Positions 10,309 to 21,424 of a stretch of DNA of 64,000 bases are shown piece by piece (position 1 is the stretch's first letter; every line of letters begins with the position of its first letter). Both the position numbers and the translations under genes were made by a program. The DNA lies in the NCBI GenBank assembly GCA_001574975.1, contig KQ965819.1, positions 111,482 to 175,481 on the forward strand, read 5' to 3'. The notes beneath the pieces are model-generated. The model saw nothing but the letters and a program-made list of their open reading frames with translations. It was not told the origin of the DNA and did not search any database. This DNA comes from Gonapodya prolifera JEL478. Its lineage: Eukaryota > Monoblepharomycota > Monoblepharidomycetes > Monoblepharidales > Gonapodyaceae.

Positions 10309-12264
10309 TCAAGCTTTTCCAGGTGGCGCGTACTGGGGCTGGGGTGCCGGGTACCCTCCGTAAGCGGGAGGAGGAGGTCCCGAAGGGGGCGCGTAGTGAC
10401 CACCTTGGGTGCCTGCAGGTGGTGCGTACGCCGGTGGGGCTCCAGAGGGAGGGGCATACCCGCCGTGCGCAACTGGCGCTGCTCCATGTGCCGGAGGAGG
10501 TCCAGGAGGAGGAGCATAGCCCCCTTGTTGGGGATATCCACCCTGCTGGACTTGCGGTGGTGGCGCACCGTACCCGTTCTGTACACCCCGAGGCGGCATC
10601 GGCGGTGGTGCCCCTGCACCAACTGCCGGTACCGGGGGCGCTGCTGGCCCACTTCGACCGAGCTTAGCGTTCATGATTTCGACCCGTTTCGCCGTCTGTG
10701 CAGCCCGGGCTTGGTCAAAGACCGCCTTTGCCTGGGCAGATTGGGATTCCTGTTGTGCGAGTATCCCGCGGGACCAGGACACGAGGCCCGTGAGGACAGA
10801 GTAGGATTGGTTGAGGTCGTGGAGCGACTTTTGGATCTTCTCTGTGTGGTGACACAAGTCGAGGGTGAGATAAAACTCCCTTGACGCGACTGTTGGTACT
10901 TCTACTCACGCTTAATGTACATATCCGTGAAGACGTTGTCGAACGCCACGTCCAGCAAAAAGTTTCCCTGCGTGACGTGCAGGCTTCCAATGTTGGGAAT
11001 GTTGGGGTTCAGCGACCGTGCGCGGTCGAGACACACTTGTGCGGCCGTGGCGGCGTTGCGGGCCTCTGTGCGTCGTCCAGGAGATTAATGTCAGATCACC
11101 GTATGGATGTGACGATACGAAGACTCCTCCTCTCCCCCCGCTTGACCCAATACGCACCAGCCATCCCATTCTGCTTCGCCATCTCCACAAACAGACTGTC
11201 CGAAAACAAGTCCACCGTCGCCATCTGGTCAGCGCTCTGAAGGGCCCGGATCGCGTTGGAGAGGTTGCCCTGCGCTTGTGCGAGGAGTTGGTCGACTTGC
11301 CGAGTTGTGGGGAGGAGTTGGGAAGCCTGTAGAAACGCAGCCAAGCGGATCGAAGGATGGAGTTAGGTGAAGGAAGCGTGATAAAGGAAGAGGGACGAGG
11401 GACTCACAGCGAGGTACTGCGAGTACGCGGCGTTGGTGGCGTTCTCGTAGGCGTCTTCCTCAGGGAAGTCGGGAGTGGGTCCGTTGAAGACCTGATAGAG
11501 AAGAAGAGACATCAGCTGTCAGGGTAAGGAAAATGGTATGTGACAGGGAGTGGTGGGAACTCACCCGTTCCAACAGCGCATCGATCTGCTGTCTCAGCTG
11601 TCCTGCCTGTTGTTGCTTTGCGCGGTATCCGTTCAGCTTTTTTGTTCGCATTGCAGTGTGTAGTTTTGATCAGCAATCTGACAGTACCAACAGTTTACAG
11701 CGTGTTCGCTACTCACAACTCCGGTGGCCTCTCCCAACTGTCTCTGGAGTTCCGCGAGGGCCTGTTTCGCTATATTTTCTTCTTGCACGGCATTCATGTA
11801 TTCTGCTTCTTCTTTGGCGAGTTTGGCGTCGTAGTTCCCCTGAAATTGTTATACGGGATCGATCAGTCCGACTCATTCACCTCCCAATGTTCGAGGGAGT
11901 TCCAATCACGAGCAGAAACGCACCTTCAATTTCGCTCCGATCGCTTTGAAACTCATCCCACTCTTCATCCCACGAGCGTCTTTCCCTTCCTTTTTACTGA
12001 ACCGGTCGAGTCGTTCAATCTACGGATCGCCACCTTTACCCTTTCCAACACATCCACTCACGTCCGCTTCTCCAGATTCGCCAATTCCGCAGCCTTACTC
12101 CCGACCATCCCCTGCAACTGCGCGACATACGACTCCTGATTCGGAAGGTTTGCGGCAAGCTCCGCGTCCAAGGCCGCGACAGTGTCGATCAGTTGGCCGT
12201 ACTGTCCCACGGAGGAATCGACGGCGGAAGGGGGTGGGGGTTCGGATGGAGGCGCGTATGACAT
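10309..12264 (-). CDS. Coiled-coil protein with Pro/Gly/Tyr-rich tail
   Basis: At least six exons on the minus strand. The N-terminus starts MSYAPPSEPPPPSAVD. It is followed by long heptad-like helices: AELANLEKR, then an exon reading IERLDRFSKKEGKDARG, then NYDAKLAKEEAEYMNAV, KQALAELQRQLGEA and AGQLRQQIDALLERV. A further helical part contains TTRQVDQLLAQAQGNL and SLHDLNQSYSVLTGLVSW. The last 100 residues consist of PPPGPPPAHG, GGYAPPSG and similar repeats, as in proteins that self-associate on membranes. I cannot assign a family; the order helical rod then PGY tail resembles adaptor proteins. The join after the first exon (near 12058) is off by one base in my reading, so the exact model is unsure. 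It may share a promoter with the F-box gene on the plus strand. Confidence 0.65.
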
Positions 12265-12929
12265 GGATTCGGTGGATTGAGTTGGAGTGGAGGGAGTGCG
12301 GGGTTTAATTTGAGGCAGATTATTGTGGCGGTGCGCCCTCAGCTCATAACGGAGCTCAGGGCAGATAGCAAAAGGCCGCCGCCGCTTTCGTAACAAATCG
12401 AAACAATGCATCTGTGTAATATTTCACTGTGTGCGAATGCAGACAATGAATTCCGTGAAAGCTGGACGACAAGCTGTCTCAGTTGGTTCGCAAAGCCTGA
12501 GAAACTTAGTTGGACACTATAGTTGTCACAGCTTCCAGGGTGGTTTCCTGTGGTGGTGTCAGTGTATGCACTATGCAGTTTGCTGCTCATTCAAGTCTCA
12601 CCGTGACTCAAGGTCAGACTACGTGAAGTGTCCTAGCAATTGGAAATCAGAGAGCGAAGATCTCCCATTCTCTGGAACAAATGGAATCCGGCACGGCCAA
12701 ATTCTGCCGTCCCGGAAGTGCTAGTTGCTTCCGTCTTCCCGCACTCGTGAACCGCCCTAACCACACACAACATCCGCCAAACGTCACGCAAGGCAAACTC
12801 GAATTTGGTATCGTGAGTCACGCGTCATCCTGTCTCACAGGGTCGACAGTCCGGCTGCCTTGAAATGCAAGCAGATTAAACGGAGGCTGGAAGTTTAACC
12901 GGTGTTAACCAACCCAACATAGCGGCGCG
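12265..12929. other. Divergent intergenic region
   Basis: Lies between the starts of the coiled-coil gene (minus) and the F-box gene (plus), so it probably holds both promoters. No gene or clear motif was found in it. Confidence 0.4.
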
Positions 12930-14127
12930 ATGGACTCAGTCTCTGCTTCCACCAGCACATTGCCTTCCGCGCACCACTTCTCCATTGCTGATCTCCCGTT
13001 GGAGCTCCTATCGCGCATCTTCAGACTCTACCGCCACTCATACAATTCCTACTTCGACAACCCGAATCGCGCCACCTTCCACCCAGGAGTTCACAACGCG
13101 AGTCGAGACTCAATCTGCTGGCCTCGTCTCTTCAACTCGATGGAAACGGCGTGACCTCTCAAACACCCACAACCGACGAGTCTACTGCGTCTGCCATATC
13201 ACGAGACTGCTCCGACCCGCTCTCCAACTCGAAGTTTTACCTCTCCTTGATAAAGTCAATTCGTATCATCATGCCGCCCGACCTCCTTGTGTACAACTCG
13301 CGATGGGCAGCAGTTGCGAGGTCTGAGAGCCAGGGCTGCAGCCACGGTCATCAAACGCATTGTGGAGCTTTTAGGAGACAGTCAACGGAACCCCCACGGA
13401 GAGGAGGATGTCATGCCATCTGGAGGTCCGACGCCCCCGCACCTCGCCACAATCACCTTTGAAGCCGCCTCACCCCCTATCTTCCACCAGCGCCACCTCA
13501 ACCCGCTCCAGAGCGGCCTACAACCCCACACCGGACCCACCCCACCTACACCTCCTCTCCCTCGTCGACCCGAAACCATTCGCGATGGACGTGTTCACGG
13601 CAGTAAAGGCCGCGAGCGTGCGGACACTGGTGTGGCGATGCGTGGATTTGGTCGATATCAATCCGGGAATGGTCGGGGAGGTCTTGGAGGCGTATTTGGA
13701 ACAGCCGGGGAAGGCGGCGCTGAATGAAGTGACGGCGACACACGAAGGCGAAGGTGGTGTTTGGGTACCGGCACCCTTTCCGTTCAGCATGTCCACCTCA
13801 ACTGATCCGACAATCACGCCACTGGCGTCCACGAACGCCAGCCCCTCCACTCCACACTTCCGCCGTATCATTTTTGAAGACTCTCGCCTCTCCAACCGCC
13901 CAATTCGTTCCCCGCACCGCAGCCGTCACTGTCTTTCTTCTCATGAACCTTCCCAAGCTGCTCTTTCTCAAACCGGATCCCCCGCTTCCCCTTCCTCCTC
14001 CTCCTCTGCAGCTCTCCTAATACCATCCTTCCTCGCACTCCTCGGCCTCACCCCCTCGCCTTCCACCACGGGCACCCCCGTCTCGGCCTCGTCAACCCCT
14101 TCCGCGGCGTTTCTCATCGCGGGATGA
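12930..14127 (+). CDS. F-box domain protein, model interrupted by frame changes
   Basis: ATG at 12930 begins a frame with FSIADLPLELLSRIFRLYRHS, a good F-box for binding Skp1 in an SCF ubiquitin ligase. Downstream coding-like stretches appear in other frames: KFYLSLIKSIRIIMPPDLL around 13230, ATVIKRIVELLGD around 13345 and LVDPKPFAMDVFTAVKAASV around 13560, running on to TGA at 14127. The spaces between them are too short for normal introns, so one-base frame changes are needed. This is either an assembly problem or a pseudogene. F-box proteins of this size in fungi usually carry leucine-rich substrate-binding parts, and the middle portion would fit that. Confidence 0.5.
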
Positions 14128-14749
14128 ACTACGGTTGGGATGTACGTCAGCGTAAATGCTATAAAAAGAAACACAACGTCAAAGGGCGCCGTGTGGCCTG
14201 GGGGGAACGGGGGGTGTGGTGGGGTTGGGGTGGAACTGGAAGTTTGGAGGACGGTGACGGTCTCGCAAGGTTCTTCCAGGTGAGAATCCCAAAATGTTGC
14301 GAGAGAATCCCAAGAGAATCCCGCGTCGCCGGCGGTCACGGGAGCTTGCGGAACGTGCGTGTTGCGATGTGTGAGTGAAGGTATCGTGCCTCCCTGAGGC
14401 CCTGCCGTTGGCCGCAGTAAGAATCGCCGGGTTCTCCCTGGATTCGCTAGTATTACCTGGGATTCTCTTGTAAAACCGAACCAATTTTGCCACGGATTAC
14501 CCGCATTTTCGAACTCTTTTCGTCTCAGATCCCTGAGGCACGCGCCAAGTTCGCGCATCGGCTGCCCGTTCACCTTGTTTCGCGATACCGCCAGCCCGCC
14601 GGGGTGCTGGACCAACCCGGAGACGCACAAACGGATTGTATGCGGACGCTGTGAGGTCTGGTGCCTCGGTGGAGTCATTCGCAGACGTTGAAAGAGCGAA
14701 GGTGGCCCGCCGGACGAGGATGGAGTACGATCGATGAGTTGTCTGCTGT
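14128..14749. other. Intergenic with a 12-bp inverted repeat
   Basis: No gene is supported here. CAAGAGAATCCC at 14311-14322 is matched by its reverse complement at 14459-14470, and further GAGAATCCC copies lie just before the left arm. The pair is imperfect outside the 12 bases. Confidence 0.35.
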
Positions 14750-16097
14750 TTGACTTCGCTTCACCGTCTCAGTTTTCATCCTCCCCGGAAGGTTTCCCAT
14801 CGATTCATACAAAATAAAGCATCACCACTCGTTTTCTCAATGAACTTGGAGAGGAGCGCGGCTTCAACGAACTCAAAGGCCCCGGTGCCATTGCCAAGTT
14901 CAACCCGGAGCTCCACGCCAACGAGAGAACCCCAAAGTTCATCGCCGGTTATATCTTGTTTCACTGTCACCCAAATCACCAGGCATCCAGGGTGTGTGAC
15001 TTCTACTTTCTGTTTGGGATGCGGGTTCAACTGTTTGCTGAATGGCACTGCCCTCCGTCACTACAACCAGACAGGGACGGCAAAAAAGGACCGTGCAGCA
15101 ATAAAAGACCTTTTTGAACGCCAGGGAAGCAAATGGAGGGGTCCATGGGATGAGAGTGCCCAAGGAGGAGTGCGCGGATGTCCAACTTGACAGTCTGGAA
15201 GTTGCACGGTTGATGAAGGTGAGCCTGACACGACTAGAACACTAAACGCCCTCACGGACTTGGGAATGACTTCTGGGAAACCCACAGCTCATTGAGAAGA
15301 AGTGGGTCAAGGAAGGATATGTGCCGGAACAGGAGGAAGAGATAACGTTCAAGCAAATGAAATTATTTGTGGAACTCTATCATACCAACCCAAGCCTAGA
15401 GTTTCTTCAATTTCTCGTGAGTTTGACAGAGGTTGAGTGTCTTGTTGCCATTGCAGTAACAATGTATTGGCAAATTAGGCAAACACAACGATTTCCTTTG
15501 ACAACCTCCTTTGCTGTGGTGAAGCTCTCCAACTCCAAATCGACAATCTTTGGAGAGATCCTGGGAGCTCTTCCATTTGCGGGCGGATGGAAATCAGGAA
15601 GAACGTTCGTGGCGAGATAACTATACTCCACATGAACCCAGCTCCGACTCCTCAACAATGTTACACCAGGGGCATTGTCCTCATTGTACCTGCACAAACT
15701 TTCCAAGGCTGGCATTATGTTGGGGCCACTTTTCCCTTGGATTGAAGGGAGCCAAATCACGGCAGCACAGGTGATGGTGAGACTTATCTACAGAATTGCT
15801 GCTCTTCTCTAACCTCTCTCAAAACAATCAACAGACAAGTGCTGAGATGCTGACACGTGTTAGGAAGGCTCTTGCGGCAATTGGAGTGCCTGACACCAAC
15901 ATTTAAGGCACACACTCATTCCGACGTGGAGGGGCGCAGTATCTCATGGCCGCTGGATACGACCTTGTCTATATTTGCGATCTTAGTGGCTGGCGTCCTA
16001 ATTCTGCGGAGTTCATGCGGCACGTCATGACTTACAAAAATATGACAAGTCGGCAGACAGAGAGTATCATGACGCACACAGTTTCAATAATGCGGTA
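14750..16097 (+). mobile_element. Crypton-like tyrosine-recombinase DNA transposon, degenerate
   Basis: The 3' part encodes a tyrosine-recombinase catalytic end: THSFRRGGAQYLMAAGYDL gives the HxxR box, followed by ICDLSGWRP and a candidate nucleophile Tyr in FMRHVMTYKN about 40 residues after the His. This is the pattern of Cryptons and related fungal YR elements. Upstream frames carry helical, charged stretches (for example AKKDRAAIKDLFERQGSKW near 15090 and EEEITFKQMKLFVELYHTN near 15340) likely to be the N-terminal DNA-binding part, probably split by introns. A TAA directly precedes GTHSFRR and the other parts lie in different frames, so the gene looks dead. I could not define element ends; Cryptons lack terminal inverted repeats. 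Confidence 0.55.
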
Positions 16098-16111
16098 AAA
16101 ACTGATGTATT

Positions 16112-17918
16112 TCAAATTTGAAAACAAGAATTCATCCAGACAAAAGCTCCTGAACAAAATATATGCACCGAAGGTGTTTCAATCGGACTCATCCCCACTG
16201 GGAGCACCACCTTCGAGGTTCTCAGACTCATCAATTTTGTCACTGTTCTCTGTGCACACCATCCTACGTTGTGTCCCAGTCCTGGTCCTGTGTGGTCTCC
16301 GCATCCCCCGCCGTAACAACCTGCCACCATTGCCCAAATCTCCCCAAGGATCCTCTCTGTGGAGCTCACCCACACGTTGCAAGAGAGCATTAGGCTTGGA
16401 CATGATGTATTTGAGGTGGAGATGGGAGTTACAGCTGAATTTTGGTTTGCAATTCTGGCATCTGGAAAGACACTTACCTCCGGTTTGAAGTCCTTTGCAA
16501 TTGCGTCATAAAGCTCCGAAAAGTCGTTGCTTACCCTACCATAGAGACGGTCAAATTCTGGGATTGCATTGCTGCTCCTGAACGATTCATACACAAGTGC
16601 AAATCTCTGGGGAAAAGAGTAAAATGAGCAAGAAGATAAAAGTCAAAAGGGACGCGTACAATACCTTCACTTTGTTGTAGCGCTGGGCAATTTTAGAATG
16701 GCGAGGTTTCTTTCCAGGTGGCCGATAGGTCCGCTCGGTCAATGACCACTCACACAAGGGCTTTAACGACACCCTGTTTCCTGTCTCCTTCAAAGTACAG
16801 TTTCCAGCATCCCGCACCACCGACAGGCGTTGTAAAAGAGAAAATTACGTTAGGCAACTGGTTTGGAGCCAAGGGGGCGTCAGGGGCTGGAGCCTCATCG
16901 GGAAGAGCACGTGAAGATCTAGTGGCCTCCTCCGATCCAGTCAGTGCTTCACTTCCATACGCAGTGGCGCTTGCCCTGTTCTTGAGAGGCGGGTGACAAG
17001 TTCCAGCAGCTGAGGAAGGCCTGGAACAATTGCGTCGCAGGAAGCCCGTAAAGGCTGGTGGGTACTGATGAACCATTGTGATGACTTGGCCATTGGCCAG
17101 TGTGGACTTGTTGCGTCAATAAAGCATCAAAAATCGACAGAGCGTGGTCTGCAGGCTGCTGAGCATTGCCCAGCGTGCCTGCTGTGGCAAGGAGTGATGG
17201 TTATTGCCAGGAGAGGATCGGGCACTTTAAGGGAAGACACTTACCACGAGGAACAAACCCACCAACAAAATCCGCAGGTTGAGTGATGAAAGAGCCAAAA
17301 GCAAAGGCTCCTGAAGCGTCAGCCGATGCAGGAACAAGGAAAGTGCGCTGGGGATACCCCATTGCATCGGACAGATTCATGTCACCAAACTGTAGCAATG
17401 TAGTTCATTTGTTAGTATTTATTGAATTGCAATTGATTGGTCAAACATACTGGTGCTGTTCCCATCAGTGAAGCTTGTGTCGTACCATAATTTGATGACA
17501 GAGTTGAAGGGCCTTGGGACCGCACGGCAGCACCTTGAGCGCCAGGTAGTGACTGGAGCATGGATGGTGTGAATTGTGCAGGAGGTGCCCCCTGGAGTTG
17601 AACTGGCGGTGTTGGCCAGGTCAAAGGTGGATCGGGGAGGTGGCTAGTCCTCTGAATAAAGCCCACAGGCTGGGTGATGTTCATCCTCAAAGCAGCAGTA
17701 GAGATGCTGTTGAAGCCTCCGCCAAACGATTCCGTCCTTCCGTCGTGGGGAGCGAGAGGTGACCGCGAACACGACCCGATCGCGGGCGCGGGGTACGGGG
17801 GGACGCGACTGTCATCGGGGAATGCGAATGGAGCGGTTTGGGGGGATTTGGGGCGGTATTGGGCACGTGAGTGACGGGCTTCTCTACTTTGGCTCACTGT
17901 AGGTTCGGAGCAAAACAT
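16112..17918 (-). CDS. Unknown multi-exon protein next to the Crypton-like element
   Basis: ATG at 17918 opens a Ser/Pro/Gln-rich first exon of about 155 codons (ALRMNITQPVGFIQRTSHL in its middle). It splices with GT-AG into an exon reading FGDMNLSDAMGYPQRTFLVP and on to GFVPR. Later exons give TPVGGAGCWKLYFEGDRKQG, then RPPGKKPRHSKIAQRYNKVK, FRSSNAIPEFDRLYGRV and NDFSELYDAIAKDFKP, ending at 16112. The basic segment followed by a helical end could bind DNA; the disordered Pro/Gln-rich N-terminus also suits a transcription factor. No family is recognised. It ends about 15 bases from the Crypton-like element, tail to tail, so it could be host DNA or cargo of the element. Confidence 0.5.
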
Positions 17919-18251
17919 GGGGACGGAGTCCGTGTGGAGTAAATGGGTCCGGGTCGCGGCGCCCTAGCTCAGCGCGGTCACGTCCACGTCGCCCGGATCA
18001 CCTCAGTATCGAAACACGTCTGATGAATCACAACCCGTCGTCTCATGGGGCTACACCTCCCTCTCCGGCCCACCCTCGCTCTCCCCACCGGACGCTACGC
18101 GGTGGACCTGGGACAGGTGGGAGAGTGGGAGTGGTGGCAGTGCTATGGACGGGGATTGCGATGTAGGGTGCGTGGTTGCGGGGTGGGGGAGTGGGGCGGG
18201 TGGGAGTGAGGGGTAGGAGTGAGAACTATGTCTGTACTCTGTCGACTTTGC

Positions 18252-18476
18252 TTATTTGTGAGAGGTTTTTTGGCTCTGGACATGATTTAGATGCCCCCCA
18301 CGATGTACAGATTTGGCGCCGGACGAATTATAACTGATCACGCCCCATCCGAGCACGAGCACTGTCACGAGAAACGCGAATAAATGGATCTGAGGTGAAT
18401 CCAAGGAGTCGCGAATCGAATAATGCGACCTGTAAATGAAGGGATGTTGGAGTGATGCGGAACGGGGGGCGTTCAT
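18252..18476 (-). CDS. Possible small single-span membrane protein (74 aa)
   Basis: ATG at 18476 opens a short frame with one clear hydrophobic helix, IHLFAFLVTVLVLGWGVISY, flanked by polar ends. Membrane proteins of this size exist in fungi, but there is no recognised family and the frame may be chance. Confidence 0.3.
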   Translation of the reverse strand: MNAPRSASLQHPFIYRSHYSIRDSLDSPQIHLFAFLVTVLVLGWGVISYNSSGAKSVHRGGHLNHVQSQKTSHK

Positions 18477-18729
18477 CTTTTCAGTTTCTCAGTTCTCACG
18501 CGTTCTGCCGAATCCACGAAACTACCTCCACAACAAAGTCGGCGATTGCATTTGGGTCTGACGCGCACGTGAGGCAGCTCATTGGTGGGGGATGTCTCGG
18601 CGTTTAAGATGATCGTCTGCACTCATCAGCACCCGGTACAAAACTCAAAGTTGGGTAGTAAATACTGCAGACCCGTGCTATTTATTTGGGCAAATATTTA
18701 AGCATAACTATTGAATAATTTACGACGAC

Positions 18730-21314
18730 TCACGACTGTGGCTTAGGTGGTTTAAGTCTCGCCAACGAAGAAACTGCCATCTCATCCCCCTGTTCTGCTG
18801 CCTTTGCGTACCATTCAATGGCCTTATCAACATCCTTCTGAAAACCAGTTCCAGTTTCAAAGGCCCATCCCAGGTTTTGTTGGGCAAGCATATAACCCTG
18901 CTCTGCAGCCTTCTGCCACCACTTTACAGCCTCCAGGAGGTCCTTCTCTACCCCTCTGCCAACGGCATAGGCTACGCCCAGGTTGAACTGGGACTGTGCA
19001 AAGCCCTGGATTGCTGACAAGTAGAACCAGTCAGTGGCTACCCCGTCATCCTGGTCCACGCCAATTCCATTCCAGTAGGCGAGTCCCATGTTGCATTGGC
19101 CCTTTGCATCTCCCTGCTCTGCAGCGCGGCGGTGCCACTTGGTAGCCATCTGTTCATCCATCTCAACGCCTTTACCTTGCTGATAGAAGTTACCCAGGTC
19201 GTTCTGCGCGTCTGGGTCTCCAAGTTCTGCTGCCTTTTGCTTCCACTTGGCAGCCATCGCAAAATCCTGTGGTACACCTGGGAGTCCTGTTTCGTAGGCA
19301 GATCCGATGTTGAAAAAGCCATCTGGAACCCCCTGATCTGCCGCCTTGCTGTACCACTCGATGGCTTTCTTGCCATCTCGCTCCACTCCTCGTCCATTTG
19401 CAAAAGCGTATCCGAGGTTTTGTTGCGCATATGCAATCCCCTGCTCAGCCGCACAAAGGTACCACTTGTTAGCTTCGTCGGGGTTCTCTGCGACACCCCG
19501 ACCATAATCATAGGCAATTGCGAGACTGTACTGTGCCCTTGGATGGCCCTGGCTTGCTGCTGCAGTCCACCACTTTACTGCTTCCGCTTTGTCCTCTTCA
19601 AGACCACCGACTCCTTCCGAATAGAACATTCCAAGTTCGTAATGCGCCTGGGGATGCTTGCCGTGCTCTGCTGCTTGGCGGTACCACTTGGCAGCCTCCA
19701 CGAGGTCTCGACTGCTACAGCCCAACCCGTATCGGTAGAAGAAGGCAAGCCGCTCCTGAGCCGATGGGATACCCAGCTTAGCACCTTGCTTGTATAGCAG
19801 CAATGCCGCATCAACGTCAATCAATTTGTCGGGGCGTTTAGGTAGATTGGTGTCTTCCAGCGCCCGCTTTAGATCATCCCGACTTAAGGAATCGTACGGT
19901 GACGTTGATGAAGCAAGGGAGCTGACGGCTTCCTGGTGACTGTTGGCACAGGTTTACGATATCAAAGTAATTGAAGTCATACCATGCTCAAATCCAGCTG
20001 ATCAAGGAGGTACCCACGAATTGTGTTCGTCGAGTTCGTCAAGAATCTTCTTGATGCGCACTTTCACTTCGGAAAATGGCGGGCGTACCGCTGGGTTATT
20101 GGCCCAGCATTCTTCCATCAGACGGATCAGCGCAACTGGAATATCCAATCCTTCTGGGAGTTTGGGCCGGACGCCATCGCAAACTTTATCGACGCGGTAA
20201 GTCCAATCGTCTTGTAGTTGCCGCCAATAAGCAATATGCGCTTCGATTCCAGTCCAAATCTGATGTTGAAAAGACAGTTCACTGGATCAACAAACGGATA
20301 TCAGTACTGCAAGAGGGAGACCGAAAACCGACCACATAAATTGTCACTCCGAATGAATAAACGTCATCCGCCTTGACAGTGTGGCCGTTATTTAGGCGAT
20401 TTGGCGACATATAGGAGAGGGTTCCCGTCCGTCCTCCACGGAACGATGTTTCTGTGGCATCACCGAAATTGGCAGGTTCAGAGGTGACGGGGTCGACTAC
20501 GAGTCGAATGGATCCGCCGTTCTTGGAGATCAGGAGATGGAGCAAGGGTTGTGGGTTGTTGAATGTGCCAGAAAGTCCAAAGACCAAACTGCCTCACTTC
20601 TCTCGTTGGTGCCTGGGCTTCGGCCATCACTTTTGCAAACCCGAAATCTGTAAGGAGACCTCGCCCATCGCTATTGACAAGGAGCTGCGCTGGTTTGAGA
20701 TCGGCGTGGATAACGTCCATCTCGTGAAGATAATCCATGGCGCAAGCGGCGTCGTGAAGCTGAAAGGTGGGGCTTTCCGGTCTAGCATGGATGGAGCTCG
20801 AAGAAAAAGGCAGAGGATCGCCCTCTCACCAATTGAAGAGCGTGTAGCTTCCTGACTTCGGGAGTCCACGGCTTTCTCCAGAGGTACGCCATTGCATCGC
20901 CATTTTCCTCGATGGGCGATATGAAGAACCTGTTACCCCCAGAGCGAAGGACTCCATACAGAGGCAGAATGTGTGGCGATGACATATTGTACCAGACGCG
21001 CGCCTCATGCTCGAATTGCTGCCAATGGAACGCGGCTGTGTTGAGACCGCGTCACGTTGGAGTTGCCAACGGCGGAGTACGCCCTTGGCAGCACGCACCT
21101 CCTTGTTGTAGCTACTGGACTCCTTTATTTCCACCAACTTGACAGCGACGTTGACGAGTCCTTCCCATACTCCCTTGTAAACGGTCCCGAACCCGCCCTT
21201 GCCAATCCGATTCGAGTCCGATTCCTCGAAGGAAACAGCGGACCTCTGGACATCCCAAATCTGCGGCACACGTGCCATGGCTTTTTGGGGACGCGTTGAT
21301 TCCATTCCCGTCAT
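18730..21314 (-). CDS. Protein kinase fused to Sel1-like repeats
   Basis: From ATG at 21314 the kinase domain runs: glycine loop IGKGGFGTVYKG, VAVKLV with the ATP-binding Lys, FEHEARVWYNM (helix C), VIHADLKPAQLLV (catalytic loop), LTDFGFAKV (DFG), GTLSYMSPNRL (activation segment end) and ADDVYSFGV. At least five exons join in frame; for example NKE joins QFEHEARV across an intron. After a linker (RPPFSEVKVRIKKILDELDE) the C-terminal 365 residues, open from 19824 to 18730, contain about nine Sel1 repeats of the A-x2-YxLGxxYxxGxGVxxD type. Kinases with this layout are frequent in chytrids and other early fungi and probably signal through protein scaffolding. Two residues differ from standard kinases: Q replaces the loop Asn and N replaces the Glu of the APE box. 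Confidence 0.88.
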
Positions 21315-21424
21315 AGGTAGTGAAATGGGCGGACGGTGCACGTCGGACTGCTCGGCGATACTCCGGCAGTCTTGGCATAATTGGAATTTTATTTGAACCA
21401 CTGCCCACACATACATCAATTACA

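Noticed and set aside
13968-14678. Minus-strand open frame of 236 codons
   Set aside because: Low-complexity composition, no motif, overlaps the end of the F-box gene and carries no ATG with good context.
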